Source of the DNA: Nematostella vectensis
Lineage: Eukaryota; Cnidaria; Anthozoa; Actiniaria; Edwardsiidae
Direction of reading: 5' to 3'
Assembly: GCF_932526225.1 (NCBI RefSeq)
Contig: NC_064037.1
Span: forward strand, 5,847,703 to 5,911,702
DNA length: 64,000 nucleotides
In this document: piece by piece, positions 35,107-49,200 of the stretch
Position numbering within the stretch: the first letter of the stretch is position 1
How the letters are laid out: each line of letters begins with the position of its first letter
Notes under the pieces: generated by a model
Database searches by the model: none
Told to the model about the DNA's origin: nothing
The model's input: only the letters and a program-made list of their open reading frames with translations
Translations under genes and position numbers: made by a program

Positions 35107-37205
35107 CAAACAGATTATATTTGTTGCTTTTGAGGGGTCAGCACCTAGTGGAGAGACATCCTGATTGGAGGAGACATTACAGTGCTGACCAATGAAAATG
35201 CTTCATGGATTTTGAATGACAGAAGCCATGATTTAGCATTTGAAGATCATATCAGCAAGAGTTCAAAAGAAAAATTGATTGCAGTAATACTTCAAGCAAT
35301 AGAATGAAACTGGTTTCATTGAAGAATGGGATCATTTAAAAGTTATTCAAGGGGATCTAGTTAGCAAAAATGAAAGTACATCTTTTTTGATGTCAGTAAA
35401 AGATTTTTTTTGACTTGGGTTGGGGCAGGGTATTAAATAAGTACCCCCAGTTCACCTATGAAAAATCCACCCCCATCCAATACTATCGGATAAATCATTC
35501 TCATCAAAAGTAATAAACACCATTTGCTATATTTCTACAAGTTTATTAGAACACTTTAAGGCCTTGATGGGCACAGACTAGTAAAACTTCACAGAGCTTT
35601 AACTTACTAAACATGAAGTACGGAATAATAATATGAATTTTGAGAAATGCATGATGAGTGTAGCACAGCCAAGAAATGATAATGCTAATAAACTTTACCT
35701 TTTGACATCTAGTTCTAACTACATGCTCAAGGGAACAGTGCTTCCTTTCTCAGGCAGAAAGAAATCACACCCCAACGAAGAGCCAGGCCTCTGAGCTTTG
35801 TTTTAACTAATGAAAAAACATACTTTGTAATCTAATTACAACTTACCAATATTTAAATTAATGATCATCATATTAAAGAAGATATTATCCAGAACTCCAC
35901 ATCAGCATCATATACTTTTATACCTCTGTAAATTAAGCAAGGTTAATATGCAATGAATATGCAAATGCCGACATTTGGTTAGTGCTTCAATGTCAAAAAC
36001 ACAAAGAAACACTAGATCAAAATAATTGTGGACAAGCATTTAGATTGCAATACAAAAACCTGTAATTCAACCGAAACTATGCACGACTAGTTAATGGAAA
36101 CAAGATTTCAATAGTTTTCAGCTAATGCACTTACACAATATGAAAACCAAATTAAGGTCGTCAGAAAGTTCAAGGGACAAAACAGTGTTAACATTCCAAT
36201 TATCTGAGTAAAGTGTACACCAGCTTGATAGCTCAAGGAAATATGTTTCTTAAGTTTGCAACAAAAATGACCACTGAAAGAAACGTCTCGCCATCAAAAA
36301 CACCGCAAAGTGAATAATGTAAAATACAATAACTTAAAGTACTTCAATTTCTTTAAAACTTCTAAACAACAATATATACTTCAAAATAACTTTAAAATAT
36401 AATCTCCATTGTATAAGTTGCAGCTTCTAAAATGGTTGATTGTGCATCCAAACTACTGAAACATCTAAGATATTCACAATTTAAAGACAAGATAGACCAT
36501 CATATTTGACACAAATCACCAAAGGTTAAAGAGGAAAAAAAAGAAAAAAAAGGATGCCTATAACAAAAAAACTGAAACTTGGAAATCATTTCTAAAAAAA
36601 CAGTCACCATTAAATGCAAAAGGTTTTGGAAGATTATAAATGGAAATTGATAAATGTGGGCATCTTAGCATTTTTGTGGTATCTATTTTATCATAACCAT
36701 TTGTCCCTTTGTCAATATCTATTTTATTATAAATAATGCACGAAACCACTTAAATTTGAGCACATCACATCTTAGTACCATATCTTATGGAGTCATTGCA
36801 CAGGTTGAACATCCCATGAACCACCTAAACCATGTGTCCATTTCTATGGCAACAAAATTCACACTTTGAGAGTTTTTTTTACATAACTATCCAAAATGAC
36901 ATATCACGTGGGAAGGATGAAATAATTTGAAAATTTTCAGCACATTTATCTTAGAATGCTTGAAGGCCTTTGATCTGTCAGAACCTCCATCTTGCTCATC
37001 AACAGCTCATGCTCATCACGCAAAACAAGATGGCAGTTGCAATTACATAGTGTGAAAAATAAGAGTAATTGCCTACAAGCAGCTGCCAGGCTGAATTAAA
37101 CCAAGCGCTGCCTCTTTTGTGACACAGTCTAAACACTGACAAATGTGCCACTGTTACTGATCAATATCAGTAATGTCAATTATTTTGCTCTCGAAGACCA
37201 AACCC
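35107..37205. other. 3' flank of the NOL4 homologue
   Basis: AT-rich sequence without coding exons. The right part (from about 35530) is probably the long 3' untranslated region of the minus-strand NOL4 homologue. Confidence 0.45.
35542..35547 (-). promoter_or_regulatory. candidate polyadenylation signal of the NOL4 homologue
   Basis: The minus strand reads AATAAA here, about 1.66 kb after the stop codon. It is one of several AT-rich candidates and was chosen for its canonical form. Confidence 0.25.
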
Positions 37206-40200
37206 CTAGATTGGGGGAAGCAGTTGCTCTAGTTCGTCAGCAGAGCGGTATAGAAAGGCTGCTGACTCTCTGTACCCTTGTATTAAATGTCGGATGGCCT
37301 GGATCTCACTGGGACTCAGTTGGCACTGTGACGCACTGCGCTTCATCATTGATGCTGAGAGGCAGATAAGATAATAGTCAGACTCCACATTGCTAAAGTT
37401 TGGGCGAAAAAAGCAAAATTTGTCCTTTAAAGACATGGTGTTTGCAATGTATATTATTGAGCAGAAAAAGACAATTTTAACATCTTTTTAACATACAAGA
37501 CATAACACTCAGAATTATGGTATGCCTTGGAAATTGGTAAGAATGGTTTTAACTAGGGGTTCAGGCAACTGCCATCCCACTCATATGTAAGCAGAGAGCA
37601 CAGCTTAGTATCAGAGTTAATGCTTCTGGGGGAGGGAAGAAAACAGGAAAAACCTGTAGCATAGATAAGGGTGGCAGCTCACCTGCAGCTTTGTCGGCCC
37701 CTCTTGGTATGGTAGATGCTGTTAGAAGCCCTCCACCTCCGGGTGAGGGCACCGACATACATGTCGCAGTAGCTGCTGAGGCTAAGGGAGGTGGCCCAGC
37801 CAAAATCTCAGGGGGATCCATTCTCGGCCGCTTAGCATTCTCAACCTCACTGGCACAAGCAGATGCGAGGATGTTCTAAATACAGTAAGAGAAATCACCC
37901 TGTTATGGCTGCGAACAAACAAGGTAGGTAGAGGCAATGGAAACAAAAAAATATATATACTGTTCCTAATTAAACATTGTCAGTGCAAATAGGGCAAATA
38001 TGGCAATTGGTGTAAAAGGCAGTTCTTCAATCGAAAGGTACCATGGTCTCAAACGATTCCAGAAACATAATATAATCATACATATCTATCTGCATTTGGT
38101 AGAAAATATTGAGGTTCACAGTTCTTTTCAGTAGTGGAACTACCAATTGCCATTTGCTGTTTGTGTTGACAATTAAGGAAGTGTACATTGAGAACAAACA
38201 AGTGTTTTTTTTTTCAAATGATAGATAAGACTATCACAAATTTCAGTGACTTGTACAATTTAAAGGCAGAAGGAAAATTCTCTGTTTTTATCTTCTGTGT
38301 CTTTTTTGTGATTGATAACTTTCCATTGTGATGCTTTTTTTTAAAATTTCTAGCCCTGGTGCAAGAAATCAGTAAGTTGTCTATGTATAAATGCAATAGT
38401 TTTTTTTTTTTGCAACTACTATCTAGATTGTTATGTAAGTACACAGACATATGTATTAAAAAACTCATCACATGAAAGCCCTGTTAGTACTAAATGTTAT
38501 GTGATTGTCTTTGTTATGGAAATCAAACCTTTCTCCCTCCCTCTGCCCACCCCAAGGCGACTTACATTGACTTCTGCCATCTGAGCAGCTGACATATTGG
38601 GGTTTGTACTCTATCGAGAAAAACATTAGAAGCTTTTAGTTGCATTCCAGTGGAACTGTACAAAATGTGTACACTAGAAAATGCCGGCCCAAAAAGTGCA
38701 AAAATGTCTTGTGCTGCTGCTTACTTTAGATAGCAAAAAGCCCATTTCTCACCTCAACAAACACTACTGACAATCGTTTACATTAAAGTGCTCTGTATGT
38801 TGCATCAAGCCATTTGCTACTCAGTATGTGCAGGAGAAAGGCGTACAGAAATCAAACTACAAACATTAACACACAGATGCATAACAAGAAACAGCAAAGA
38901 AAACAGAAAGGCACATAGAAAACATAGAGAGTATAGAGAATGAGTGAGGAAACTGGACCCAACATCCCACTAACCATTTGATCCGCAGTGCGCTTGAGAG
39001 GTTCTTTCAGCTTTTTCAGCCTTCTACATGACTTGAGGTATGTACGAATTCTCTTCCTCGCTCTGTCACGGAACTCTGGGAACTGTCGCTGACAGGATTG
39101 AATAATTGCCATGATTTTGTCTTTGGGTTGTTTGGAAATGGGAACTAGTCTGTCTAGATTCTCATCCACAAAGAGCCGAACAAACATCTAAAAGAAAAAC
39201 CGTTAATCAAATGGGTGCTTTGAGAGGGTGTCATGCGCATTATCGAATAGATATTCAGTGTAAGGACTAAGGCCTTGTTCTGAAATAGTTTAACAGCCTA
39301 TAAATTCAACTAGACCCTTGCAGTAAACAATTATGTATATTACCAAAGTGCATAGAGTGGTTTTCAAAAACCAGTGAAATATTTTTTTAGTTTATTTAGT
39401 ACTAATACATTGTAATGTCTTTGTTCTCTTTTGTTCTGGCTTGACTATTACACTTTAACAATTACATTTTGTTTCACGGATTTTGAAAACCACTCAAAGG
39501 AAAAAGCGTAGTGACATAATATGATATAGTTGGTCATGGCCACATGATGATGTGACGATTGGCAAGAGTTTGGAGACGTCTGGAACTCGGGGAAGTTTTT
39601 AAAATCAGGTTATTCTTTACTAAAAAAATACTAGCCAAGGGAGGCATGGTTAATTATGGATGTGCCAGTGAATACCCCAAAACCCCAATGATACAATAAG
39701 GTCCCGGTTCTCAAAACTGGGCATGTTCTTGCCTTGAGAGTAATGTGACATGTGCAAGGAAAAAAACACATCCACTTATGAAGAGCTGCAAGGCTGGAAT
39801 GACTAATACATACTTCCCTTTCTAAATAAGAAATAAAATAATGCACTTTGCAAAAATAACAACAACAACAAAATTTTATCAACAAATAGAATCTGAAAAG
39901 CTGTTGCCAGGATCAGAGAACAGTTGCTACCTTAACATGCATCTACAGTAGCACCACAAACAAACAACCAGCAGATTCACAATAAATTAAGACTCACATT
40001 AAAAGCTTTCAGTCGTTCAGGGTTAACAGAGCCAGCATCCACTTTTTCACCATCACAAACCCCATCGTCACCATCTCCATCATCGTCATCCTCATCTTTT
40101 AGCGGACAGGCAGACATGGCATTGGATGGCTTCAGGATTTCATTTAGATTTGGTGGCTCCTGGAAAATAGGTAAAATAACCAATGCTAGTTTAATAAGTC

Positions 40201-43200
40201 ATTCCTTACAGTTTTATCCAGAAATCTGCAAATATAATAGCTTATAGCCAAAGAATATTAAAAAGGGTTTAATTGCATTCAGGTGTGTCTAGCATAGAGA
40301 GAGTGCATACTAAAATAAAATAAAACATAATGTAATAATGTCGTTCCCTGACACTCACCCTGATGATAGTGTGTATTGTACGGGTTGACATGCCATCTAT
40401 GTGCGACCCGTCTTCCATCATGTCATCTTCATCCTCACTCCGCCCACTATCACTACGAGTGTCTTCACTGGTAAAGCTCCTACCATCACCTCGGGGGCTG
40501 TAAGCACTGTGACTTATTCCACCAGGACTGGCTGTTAATGCGGGTGATGCAACAACATAGGAGATTGGTACTTTTTGGGGAAAAGAAAAACATTTTTTTA
40601 CCATATACAGCTATTCTTGCCTAAGTTGCCATGCAGGGAAAATTAAACACACATCGAATTTCTGTCAAATATGGGGGTCGCGCAGCATCTTTTTTTGCTT
40701 TGTCAATTCCTGTTGAATCTTACCATTTGGGTTTGTCGAAGACATTGTGGTGGTGATGGACAGATTGTGCCGGCTCAGGAATTTTTCTACCCATCCACTA
40801 GATGCCTTAAAGTCTGGACATTCATCCCGCACCAAATTTCGTGCCTGCATTTGAATAGCATCCCTTGTTACAAGTGTTCCTTTCTCTTGTTCTTTCAGCA
40901 CCCACTGAATGAGCTTATCATCTGTCTCACTTGAGTAACTGAGTCGCCGGCCTCCCCCAATTGGGGATCTTTTCTCCTTTTTATTGTGCACACCATGCTT
41001 ACACCAAACTTGTACCGTGGATCTAGGTACATTGTACTTCCTAGCTGCTTCTCGTACTGTGGTTTCTCTTGCATAATTGATAACTTCTTGCTTGTGTTCT
41101 GTAAAAAAGATAATTTAATAAATGAGGAAACAGCTGTTCAGTAATTCTAGCTCTCATCATTTAGCTCTTTAGAACATTTCCTTCAAGCTTCAACTTGTAC
41201 AGGTCAAGATCATCATTTTGCTCTACACAACCAAATTGCTACCATGAAGAATATTAATTATAATAAAATAACAAAAAGAACTGACCAATTTTAAAATTAT
41301 TATTTAATCATATAACTTGTCCAACGTTCACCCCATATATACCAGTGGGTCAAATATATATCTTTAATACTACTGGCAGACTTCAATTGTAGTCATGTGA
41401 AATGACAATCACAGAGCAGATAAAAAGTTATAGTGCTGTATGCATCTAGAAATCAGTTTGAGCTTACTTATAACATTTTTTTGCTTTGAGTCATATTTAT
41501 GGTGTTTAGAATTCTGCCTTTAGTGCAACAGTCAAGCTACTACAGGCTGAATCTCTACATAGAGCATGCAGCTAATAAAACTCAAACATAGACAAAGTAT
41601 TTTATTTATCATATCTCAGGTTGGTAATCAGAAGGGAGGAATCTGAGAGAAGACTAGATGTTAAATGTTAGTTTTGAATAAACGAAAGGTGTGTGTTGGA
41701 TCAGTGTGAGCTGTTTAATTAATTGGTTGTTATTGGTGTTAAGGGTATTTCTAGACTCTTCCGGAGCTTTTTCTGTGAGGGTTGTGTCTGGGTTTTATGA
41801 CAACACATCAGCCTCAAATCTGGCTCAAAATAATACAAGCAGAAAAGAGGCCAAGTGTAGGGTCTAGTCAGACTGCTATTCAAAGCTTGACTGGGAGGTC
41901 TTCAGGCCCGTTCTCTGAAAAAAATCTGAACACCCCCGAAAAAAACAAAAAAGGATTTTTTTATGCCTTTGCAGTATTGCCACGGGATGTTTATTGTCGG
42001 ATTTGACTATATACCAGACTGATCTAGCTTATGCTTTATAGTTTTGTCTACAAATAGCAGGTCTATTGAGAAACGAAAGTGGACCTTCAGCTGTTGTGGG
42101 GGGTGCATTTGCATCCCCCCTGGGTACTGGCCTGGTCTTGTCAGGTAGATAACTGAGTGACAACTTAGGTTGCTGATGCCCTGGGCATGCTTCCTTTATA
42201 ATATGCTTTCCCGTTAAGAGAATATTCACAAAAAAAATATATCATGAAATTGACCTGTTCAGGTATTATTTCCACTCTTGATAAGGAGCTGACTTGAGGA
42301 TCAATCAGAGATATAAAGTATGGAAATCACCTTCTTTTAACTGGCCATTGCTGTTGATGGGTGCGTCCATGTGCCCCACCCTGTGAGGAGGGCTTATCCC
42401 GTTCCTTGCCCCATTCTCATCGCCATACATCATATCTTGGGGTTCCCTCTTGAACTTGTGCATGTCATAACCCTCATCATCAGAATCATGGCTTGATATT
42501 GATGCCTCGGCATCAGAAGATTCCTACAGTGCAATAGAACTTGTCAAAATTGGCCTAACTAGAAAAAACATTGTGGAATTATGGAACCAAATCAACATAG
42601 AGTTGAAGTTGTGTGTTGTCCACCTCTCTGAAAACAAAATAGCTTGGCAGATGCTTAACAGCAAAGCAAAATGATGCTATTCTTTTTAGAGAGGCATCCC
42701 ACTTACAACTAAGACCCAATGTTGATATGCTGCCTTGACAAGAATTGTCTTAATCATGACACTAGTATCAAAACTCGGCCACAAACATCTGATAAGAAGT
42801 TGATATTTATAACAATAGGGGTCCAAACAACATCCAAATTATTTGACAGTTATAGATTGCATTCACTTCCTATGTGGTCTTTATTACTAGTTAAGAGCAA
42901 GGTCAACCATAACATTAGGATATGCTACATTAAGTTATCCTTTGTTTATAGGCAACTTATCAAGTTTCAATTTAACACAGCCAGGAGTTGTCAGATCAAG
43001 GGCAGATCATGAAAATGCTTGGGCAGATCTTGACAGGAATCTAAAGAAAATTAGTAGGTATTGTGCTCCTTCCCTTCCATTTCTGTCACAGCTTTAACTA
43101 CTGTTCATAAAGGATTACCAAGCACATTAAATTTGTCAGCAACATGAATCCACCTATTACCAAAACAAGCCCTGTTAAAAGTGAACCCCCAAATACATGA

Positions 43201-46200
43201 CAATTGATTTAGACTGAAGCGCAAAAATTTGTACCCCTGAAACATAAAGAAATCTGTTTGTGTAAAATACAAACCAATCGGTCTAAACATCGCTAAAATG
43301 AGGTTGTTCTTTCAGACTAAAGGGGGATAATTTTGAGGGATTATTTTCCCCTCACTCAAATCACTTTTATGGGTTTAAATAATGGCGGAATAATTCCTGT
43401 AACACCACTATCTGACATGGAATATTTATATTATCTGCTTTGACTGTGTATAGATTAGAATTCCTAAATTCTACTGCTTAGAAGAGGTTAAGATTTTCTA
43501 GATAAAACTCTATTCCCCATTTTCATGAGATGGTATTCTCAAAACAAGGCAAAGAGGAATTTATAATAAGCGAAACATTTCCTTTTTCTGATAATGCAAA
43601 AACAGCCAGCTGCTTTGACGGTATTATTATAGCAACATTTTGTTGTCTACCCATGGGCCCACCCAATCCGGCGAAATAATTTCCTACTAAAAATGTGCCC
43701 CTCTTACTACCCACCCAAATACGTAATACCAACGCCGCCACACACAATTTGAACAAGTTGATTTCAAAAATAAAAAAACCTACAACGATGGAAAGGCAAA
43801 GTTCGGTTATCTTTCGCAACCGTGTTTATTCAAGCTGTCTCAGAGAGAGTTACTTTCAGACCGAGACAATTAAAATGCTGAAAAATCCCGTCGCTAGAAC
43901 AGGATCGGCTGGGGCACGGAAACCTAGAGGAGGATTTTGAGCTCGACATTCTGCTGTGGGGAGAAGTATATTGGCGATAAACTAGGTCTCTTTTAAAGCA
44001 AGGAACAGACTAGAAGGGACTAATTACATCACTAACCACATGAATATTTCATTTAACAGAGGGGGAAAGAGGCATCGTACGTAGTTTCCCTCTTCGCGAT
44101 TTTACATTTCCCCCACGCACAGCTCTAAAAAAAAAATCGAAAATTGATCGAAAACCTTTCAATGCGTACCCGGAAGACAGCAAAACCACGACTTGTTGTC
44201 ATCTATAGATGGTATTTGAACGTGGGCCTGTCATTGTTTGGTGTTCTTGCATTTCAAAGGACCGAGGGGTGTCATATGGCGTGTGTGCAACGGTTGTCCA
44301 ACTTCCCTCACATCCTCTAGATCGGTCAATTTAGAGTGAAAAAAAAAAGCCAAAAATCCTGCTCTAACAGATCTCATAAACAGGAATATAGCCAAAGAAA
44401 AATCGAAATGACGGGGAGTTGAATGATTTACATGGCAGATATCCCTCGTCAATGGACCCCTCGCCTCCTTCGCCTCAACAAAGCAGCGGCCATGCTTCAT
44501 TTGAAAACTCCTTTACTTTCGTCATATACGCTCAAATTCTCAGCGAAATAACATCAAAATCCTTAAGAGCACCAATCCACGCCAAAATCAGGCTATCATA
44601 CCTTGAGAAGTTGCTCCGACTTCGCCTTGGCGATTGCGGCGAGGGCTTTGGACATGATGGGTACAACGCAAAGGCCTTCTCTCACACCGCACCCCAACTT
44701 GCCCGGACCGGCTCGCACAACCCGACAGACCCTAACGCTCCTAAACCGCGAAGAATCTTTTCCCTCACACAACAATCGTCCGATGAAGCGATGTGTCGCC
44801 CCGTTGTTCCGTAAAGATGTAAATGAAGCAGGAAGTTTTGAAAATAAGAGGCCGTATTACTCCACGACAGACGATGCGAGGCTTTGTTGTCAGTCAGTCT
44901 TGTCACGTGACCACCGGCTCAAGAGACCTGCACGCATGCGCTCTTCGCCATTAGCCGCTGACAGCTCGCTATCAACACTTCAAAAGCACGGAAATATAAA
45001 ATAACAATAAAAAAACACCTATCTTTTTTTTTTTCAGGAAAACGAGTGGTTTTAAGCAGTTGAAATAAAAAGTTATTACAAATTAGCTAAGTAAAGCGCG
45101 TAAACGATAACGAATCAACACGTTTTGGTGTTTTTAAAACCTTCTTGTTTTATATAGCGCCCCTGAATGGTTGCCTAGGGAGTCCCCGAAATAGAGCCAG
45201 TGCTTATGCAAGCGAACATATCAGGCCGTTCTAGCATAGTGAATGCTGGCTAAAAAGCTCGCCATAAAAAAAAAAAGACGAACGGAGGAACTCTACGTAC
45301 GTCACAAGGATTCGACTCGGGGACGTTCACCATGGCACGCTCTCGCCTAAAGCACCCATTTCATCTCACCCACTTAAAAATACCTTAAAATAGTATGTGC
45401 TAGCTTGCCGCTATGGTGTGAGACATTTTCTGTCACTGTTTGGCAAGCTAGATACCGGAGTGTAAAAAAGTATACTGCTAAATACAATGAAAGTAAAAAA
45501 AGGTATTCAGCCAATGCCAACCGTGTGGCCAAGGGGGGGGGGGGGTGGTCCGCAGTCATAAGTATCATATGGAAAAAGCATAGTATTCGAAGATTCCTTT
45601 ATAAGAAATGACCCGCTTTTTGCCGCCAAGGGGAGGGGGTGCGCACGCACCCTGCGCACCCCCCTGTGTACGCCGCGCCTGGTAGGCTCTATGCTTTGAG
45701 AGCCCTGAGGTGTGAAGTGCCTGTACGAGACATGGTCATCGTTTACTGCTCACTCATAAATCCGTTCTGGAGAATGCTGCTCCTGTTTTTGCTTATATGC
45801 CATCTTATTTATCTCTAGCATGTCCAGAAAAGAGCGTTACGTATAATAATCCCTGGGGTTATATGAGGACACCCCCGTTATGTTATTCACAATGTTGTCG
45901 TTGCGTAGCGAATCCCCAGGGAATCCATCTGCCAGAACTTCATTTCCAGCATCAAGGAAAATAATACTCTATTTATATATATTGGGAGGTGTTTCATGCT
46001 GAAAAACACCCAACACACATAAGGGGCAGATAACATGACGAATTTCAAGCCCCCCGGCTGAGTTTTCAGGCTGAACATCCAGCCCAGTATCCCCCACAAA
46101 TATTTGTTAAATTGCTCTTTCGATGACATAAACGAGTTTTCAGCCCGGGGGGGGGGGGGGGGGGGGGGGGTAAAAATAATCGCCATGTAATCGCGTAAAT

Positions 46201-49200
46201 CTCTCAGTCCAGGCTGGAAAACAATACAATCCGATTCCAGGATGGGCTGAATAGAACTCAGCCCGGGCTGGATTTGAGGCATATAACTGGTAAGCAGCTA
46301 CCTGGAATGAAGTTTCGCGGCCCCTAAGACACGAGAAACCAATCCGGTTGTCCGCTTGTCATATAACAGGCTGGTCAAGGGGGGTATGGATCACGTTTCA
46401 CGGACCGGGCAAAATGGGTTTTCACGTTTCACGGACCAAAAAATGGCCTTTGTAAATCGTTAAATCACGTTTCAAGGACGTCGAAATGGACGATTTCATG
46501 TATCCCGTAGGGTGAAAAATGGCCAAATCTCGTTTCACGAAAATACCCTTTACCACCCTGATATAAGACACCAAGTGGGGCTGGCCTCACATACGCAAAA
46601 TGAAGTGCTGCAACTACAGTTTTTGGATTTTCTACCAAACCCCCAAAACTGCAATTTCATTTGCGCGTGCGTCAAGCCTCGCCTAATATCTAATTTTTAT
46701 TTCAGACTAGAAGCATTGGTGATTATGTTCGCCAAAGATCAGATCGATCGCACGCTTGGAAGGGGCTACTAAACGGGCTTCAATTTGCATGACCGAATTT
46801 TTCAAAACAATTACCCGCGAGAGGCTTAAACACTGACTACTAACGTTGCGCGTTGTCAGCGAGGGTAGTGTCCGGGGGGGGAAGGGGGGTTCTTCCCATG
46901 TCGACTTGATAGGGATACTCGTCGTATTTTCCAACGAGCATCCCTATCACTTTTACCTTGAAGAACTCCCCCGGGGGGTAGTTCCATGACCTACCTGGTT
47001 TGTTATGGTCTGCTGTATGGCCAGATGGCATCTTGTCAAATTGTCATTTCGGATTTTCAACATTTGGAATTATGTCATGTTAGATTAGCTTCTCGTGAAA
47101 CATCTCTGTGCGAGACTTACCAAGTCTGAGGTGGGAGTCAGCGGTCGTCCGTGTTTGAGTAGTATGGAGTTGCACCGCTGGATTCTCAGTTTGCAAGTAC
47201 TGCAGCTCATCAAGTAGTACGAGACGGCCTCGCGCGGGAGAAACGCGTACGTGTTGGCGACCTGAGAGGGAAATATTTGATCAGAACTGCAGAACATCAA
47301 ATGGTTTCTTTTCGATACAATTTTTGCATGGTTAGTGAGGAGGTTAGTTTTGAGATGGACTTTGGTGAGGTGAGCTTGCTTTGCTTGTGACGACAGGAGC
47401 GAAAGTCTAATTTGCAAGCAACAACACATATAGCAGAATCCAGGCCCGTACCCAGGGGGGGGGGGGGGGGGGCACAACGGCCAAAAGCCCACTTTTATTT
47501 CTCAATAGACGTACTATTTGTAGACAAAACTAAAAATCATAAGCTATATCACTCTGGTATGTAGCCAAATTCGACAATAAACGTCCCGTGGACATACTGC
47601 AAAGGCATAAAAAAATCCTTTTTGTTCTTTCGGAGGTGGTTAGATTTTTCCCTCGCCCCCCCCCCCCTCCCCCCGGAAAAAAAATAGGGTCCACTTTCTT
47701 GGATTTAGCCCCCCCCCTCTAGAAAATTCCTGGATACGGGCCTGGAATCCCGCTAACTCGAACTCTGATGGGTCTTATGGATAGTTGGATAGTGGTAATA
47801 CAGGTGAACCCCGCTAACTCGAACTCTGACGGGTCTTATGGATAGTGGTAATACAGTAGAACCGCGCTAACTCGAACTCTGACGGGTCTTATTGATAGTG
47901 GTAATACAGTAGAACCCCGCTAACTCGAACTCTGACGGGTCTTATGGATAGTGGTAATACAGTAGAACCCCGCTAACTCGAACTCTGATGGGTCTTATGG
48001 ATAGTGGTAATAAAGTAGAACCCCGCTAACTCGAGCTCTGATGGGTCTTATGGATAGTGGTGATACAGTAGAACCCCGCTAACTCGAACTCTGACGGGTC
48101 TTATGGATAGTGGTAATACGGTAGAACCCCGCTAACTCGAACCCTGACGGGTCTTATGGGTAGTGGTGATACAGTAGAACCTCGCTAACTCGAACTCTGA
48201 CGGGTCTTATGGATAGTGGTGATACAGTAGAACCCTGCTAACTCGAACTCTGACGGGTCTTATGGATAGTGGAAATACAGTAGAACCCCGCTAACTCGAA
48301 CCCTGACGGGTCTTATGGATAGTGGTAATACAGTAGAACCCCGCTAACTCGAACTCTGACGGGTCTTATGGATAGTGGTAATACAAAAGAACCCCGCTAA
48401 CTCGAACTCTGACGGGTCTTATGGATAGTGGTAATACAGTAGAACCCCGCTAACTGGAACTCTGACGGGTCTTATGGATAGTGGTGATACAGTAGAACCC
48501 CGCTAACTCGAACTATGACGGGTCTTATGGATAGTGGTAATACAGTAGAACCCCGCTAACTCGAACCCTGACGGGTCTTATGGATAGTGGTGATACAGTA
48601 GAACCCCGCTAACTCGAACTCTGACGGGTCTTATGGATAGTGGTGATACAGTAGAACCCCGCTAACTCGAACTCTGACGGGTCTTATGGATAGTGGTGAT
48701 ACAGTAGAACCCCGCTAACTCGAACTCTGACGGGTCTTATGGATAGTGGTAATACAAAAGAACCCCGCTAACTCGAACTCTGACGGCTCTTACGGATAGT
48801 GGTAATACAATAGAACCCCGCTAACTCGAAATGTGACACAAAAATCAGTCCAAATTTGATGAAAACACTAATAATTGGGTCCAAACAAAGGGAAAACTGA
48901 ACTTTAAAAACTATTCTGTTTTTTAGAAAGCTTTAAATCAAATTCTAAGAAGAATTTAATTTTTTTAGAAAGCTTTAAATTAAATTCTAAGAAGAATTAA
49001 ACTTCTCCGCCCCTAAAGATCTCTGTGAAATGTGGGCGAGCACCAGTCAAGGGGAGGCTCCGTAAAAAAATGGTGCGCACCTTAAAGTCGCGTGCGCGGG
49101 TAAAGTTCGAGTTGTTATTTAAAATTTTAGCCAAAATAACGACAGTGAAAGCCACCGCCAAATGCCCACTGTAAGTACATTGTAAGCTTTTATCTATGCC

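Noticed and set aside
44419-45004. Two long plus-strand frames
   Set aside because: They overlap the candidate NOL4 alternative first exon and its GC-richer upstream region; Pro/Thr/Arg-rich chance frames with no splice logic.
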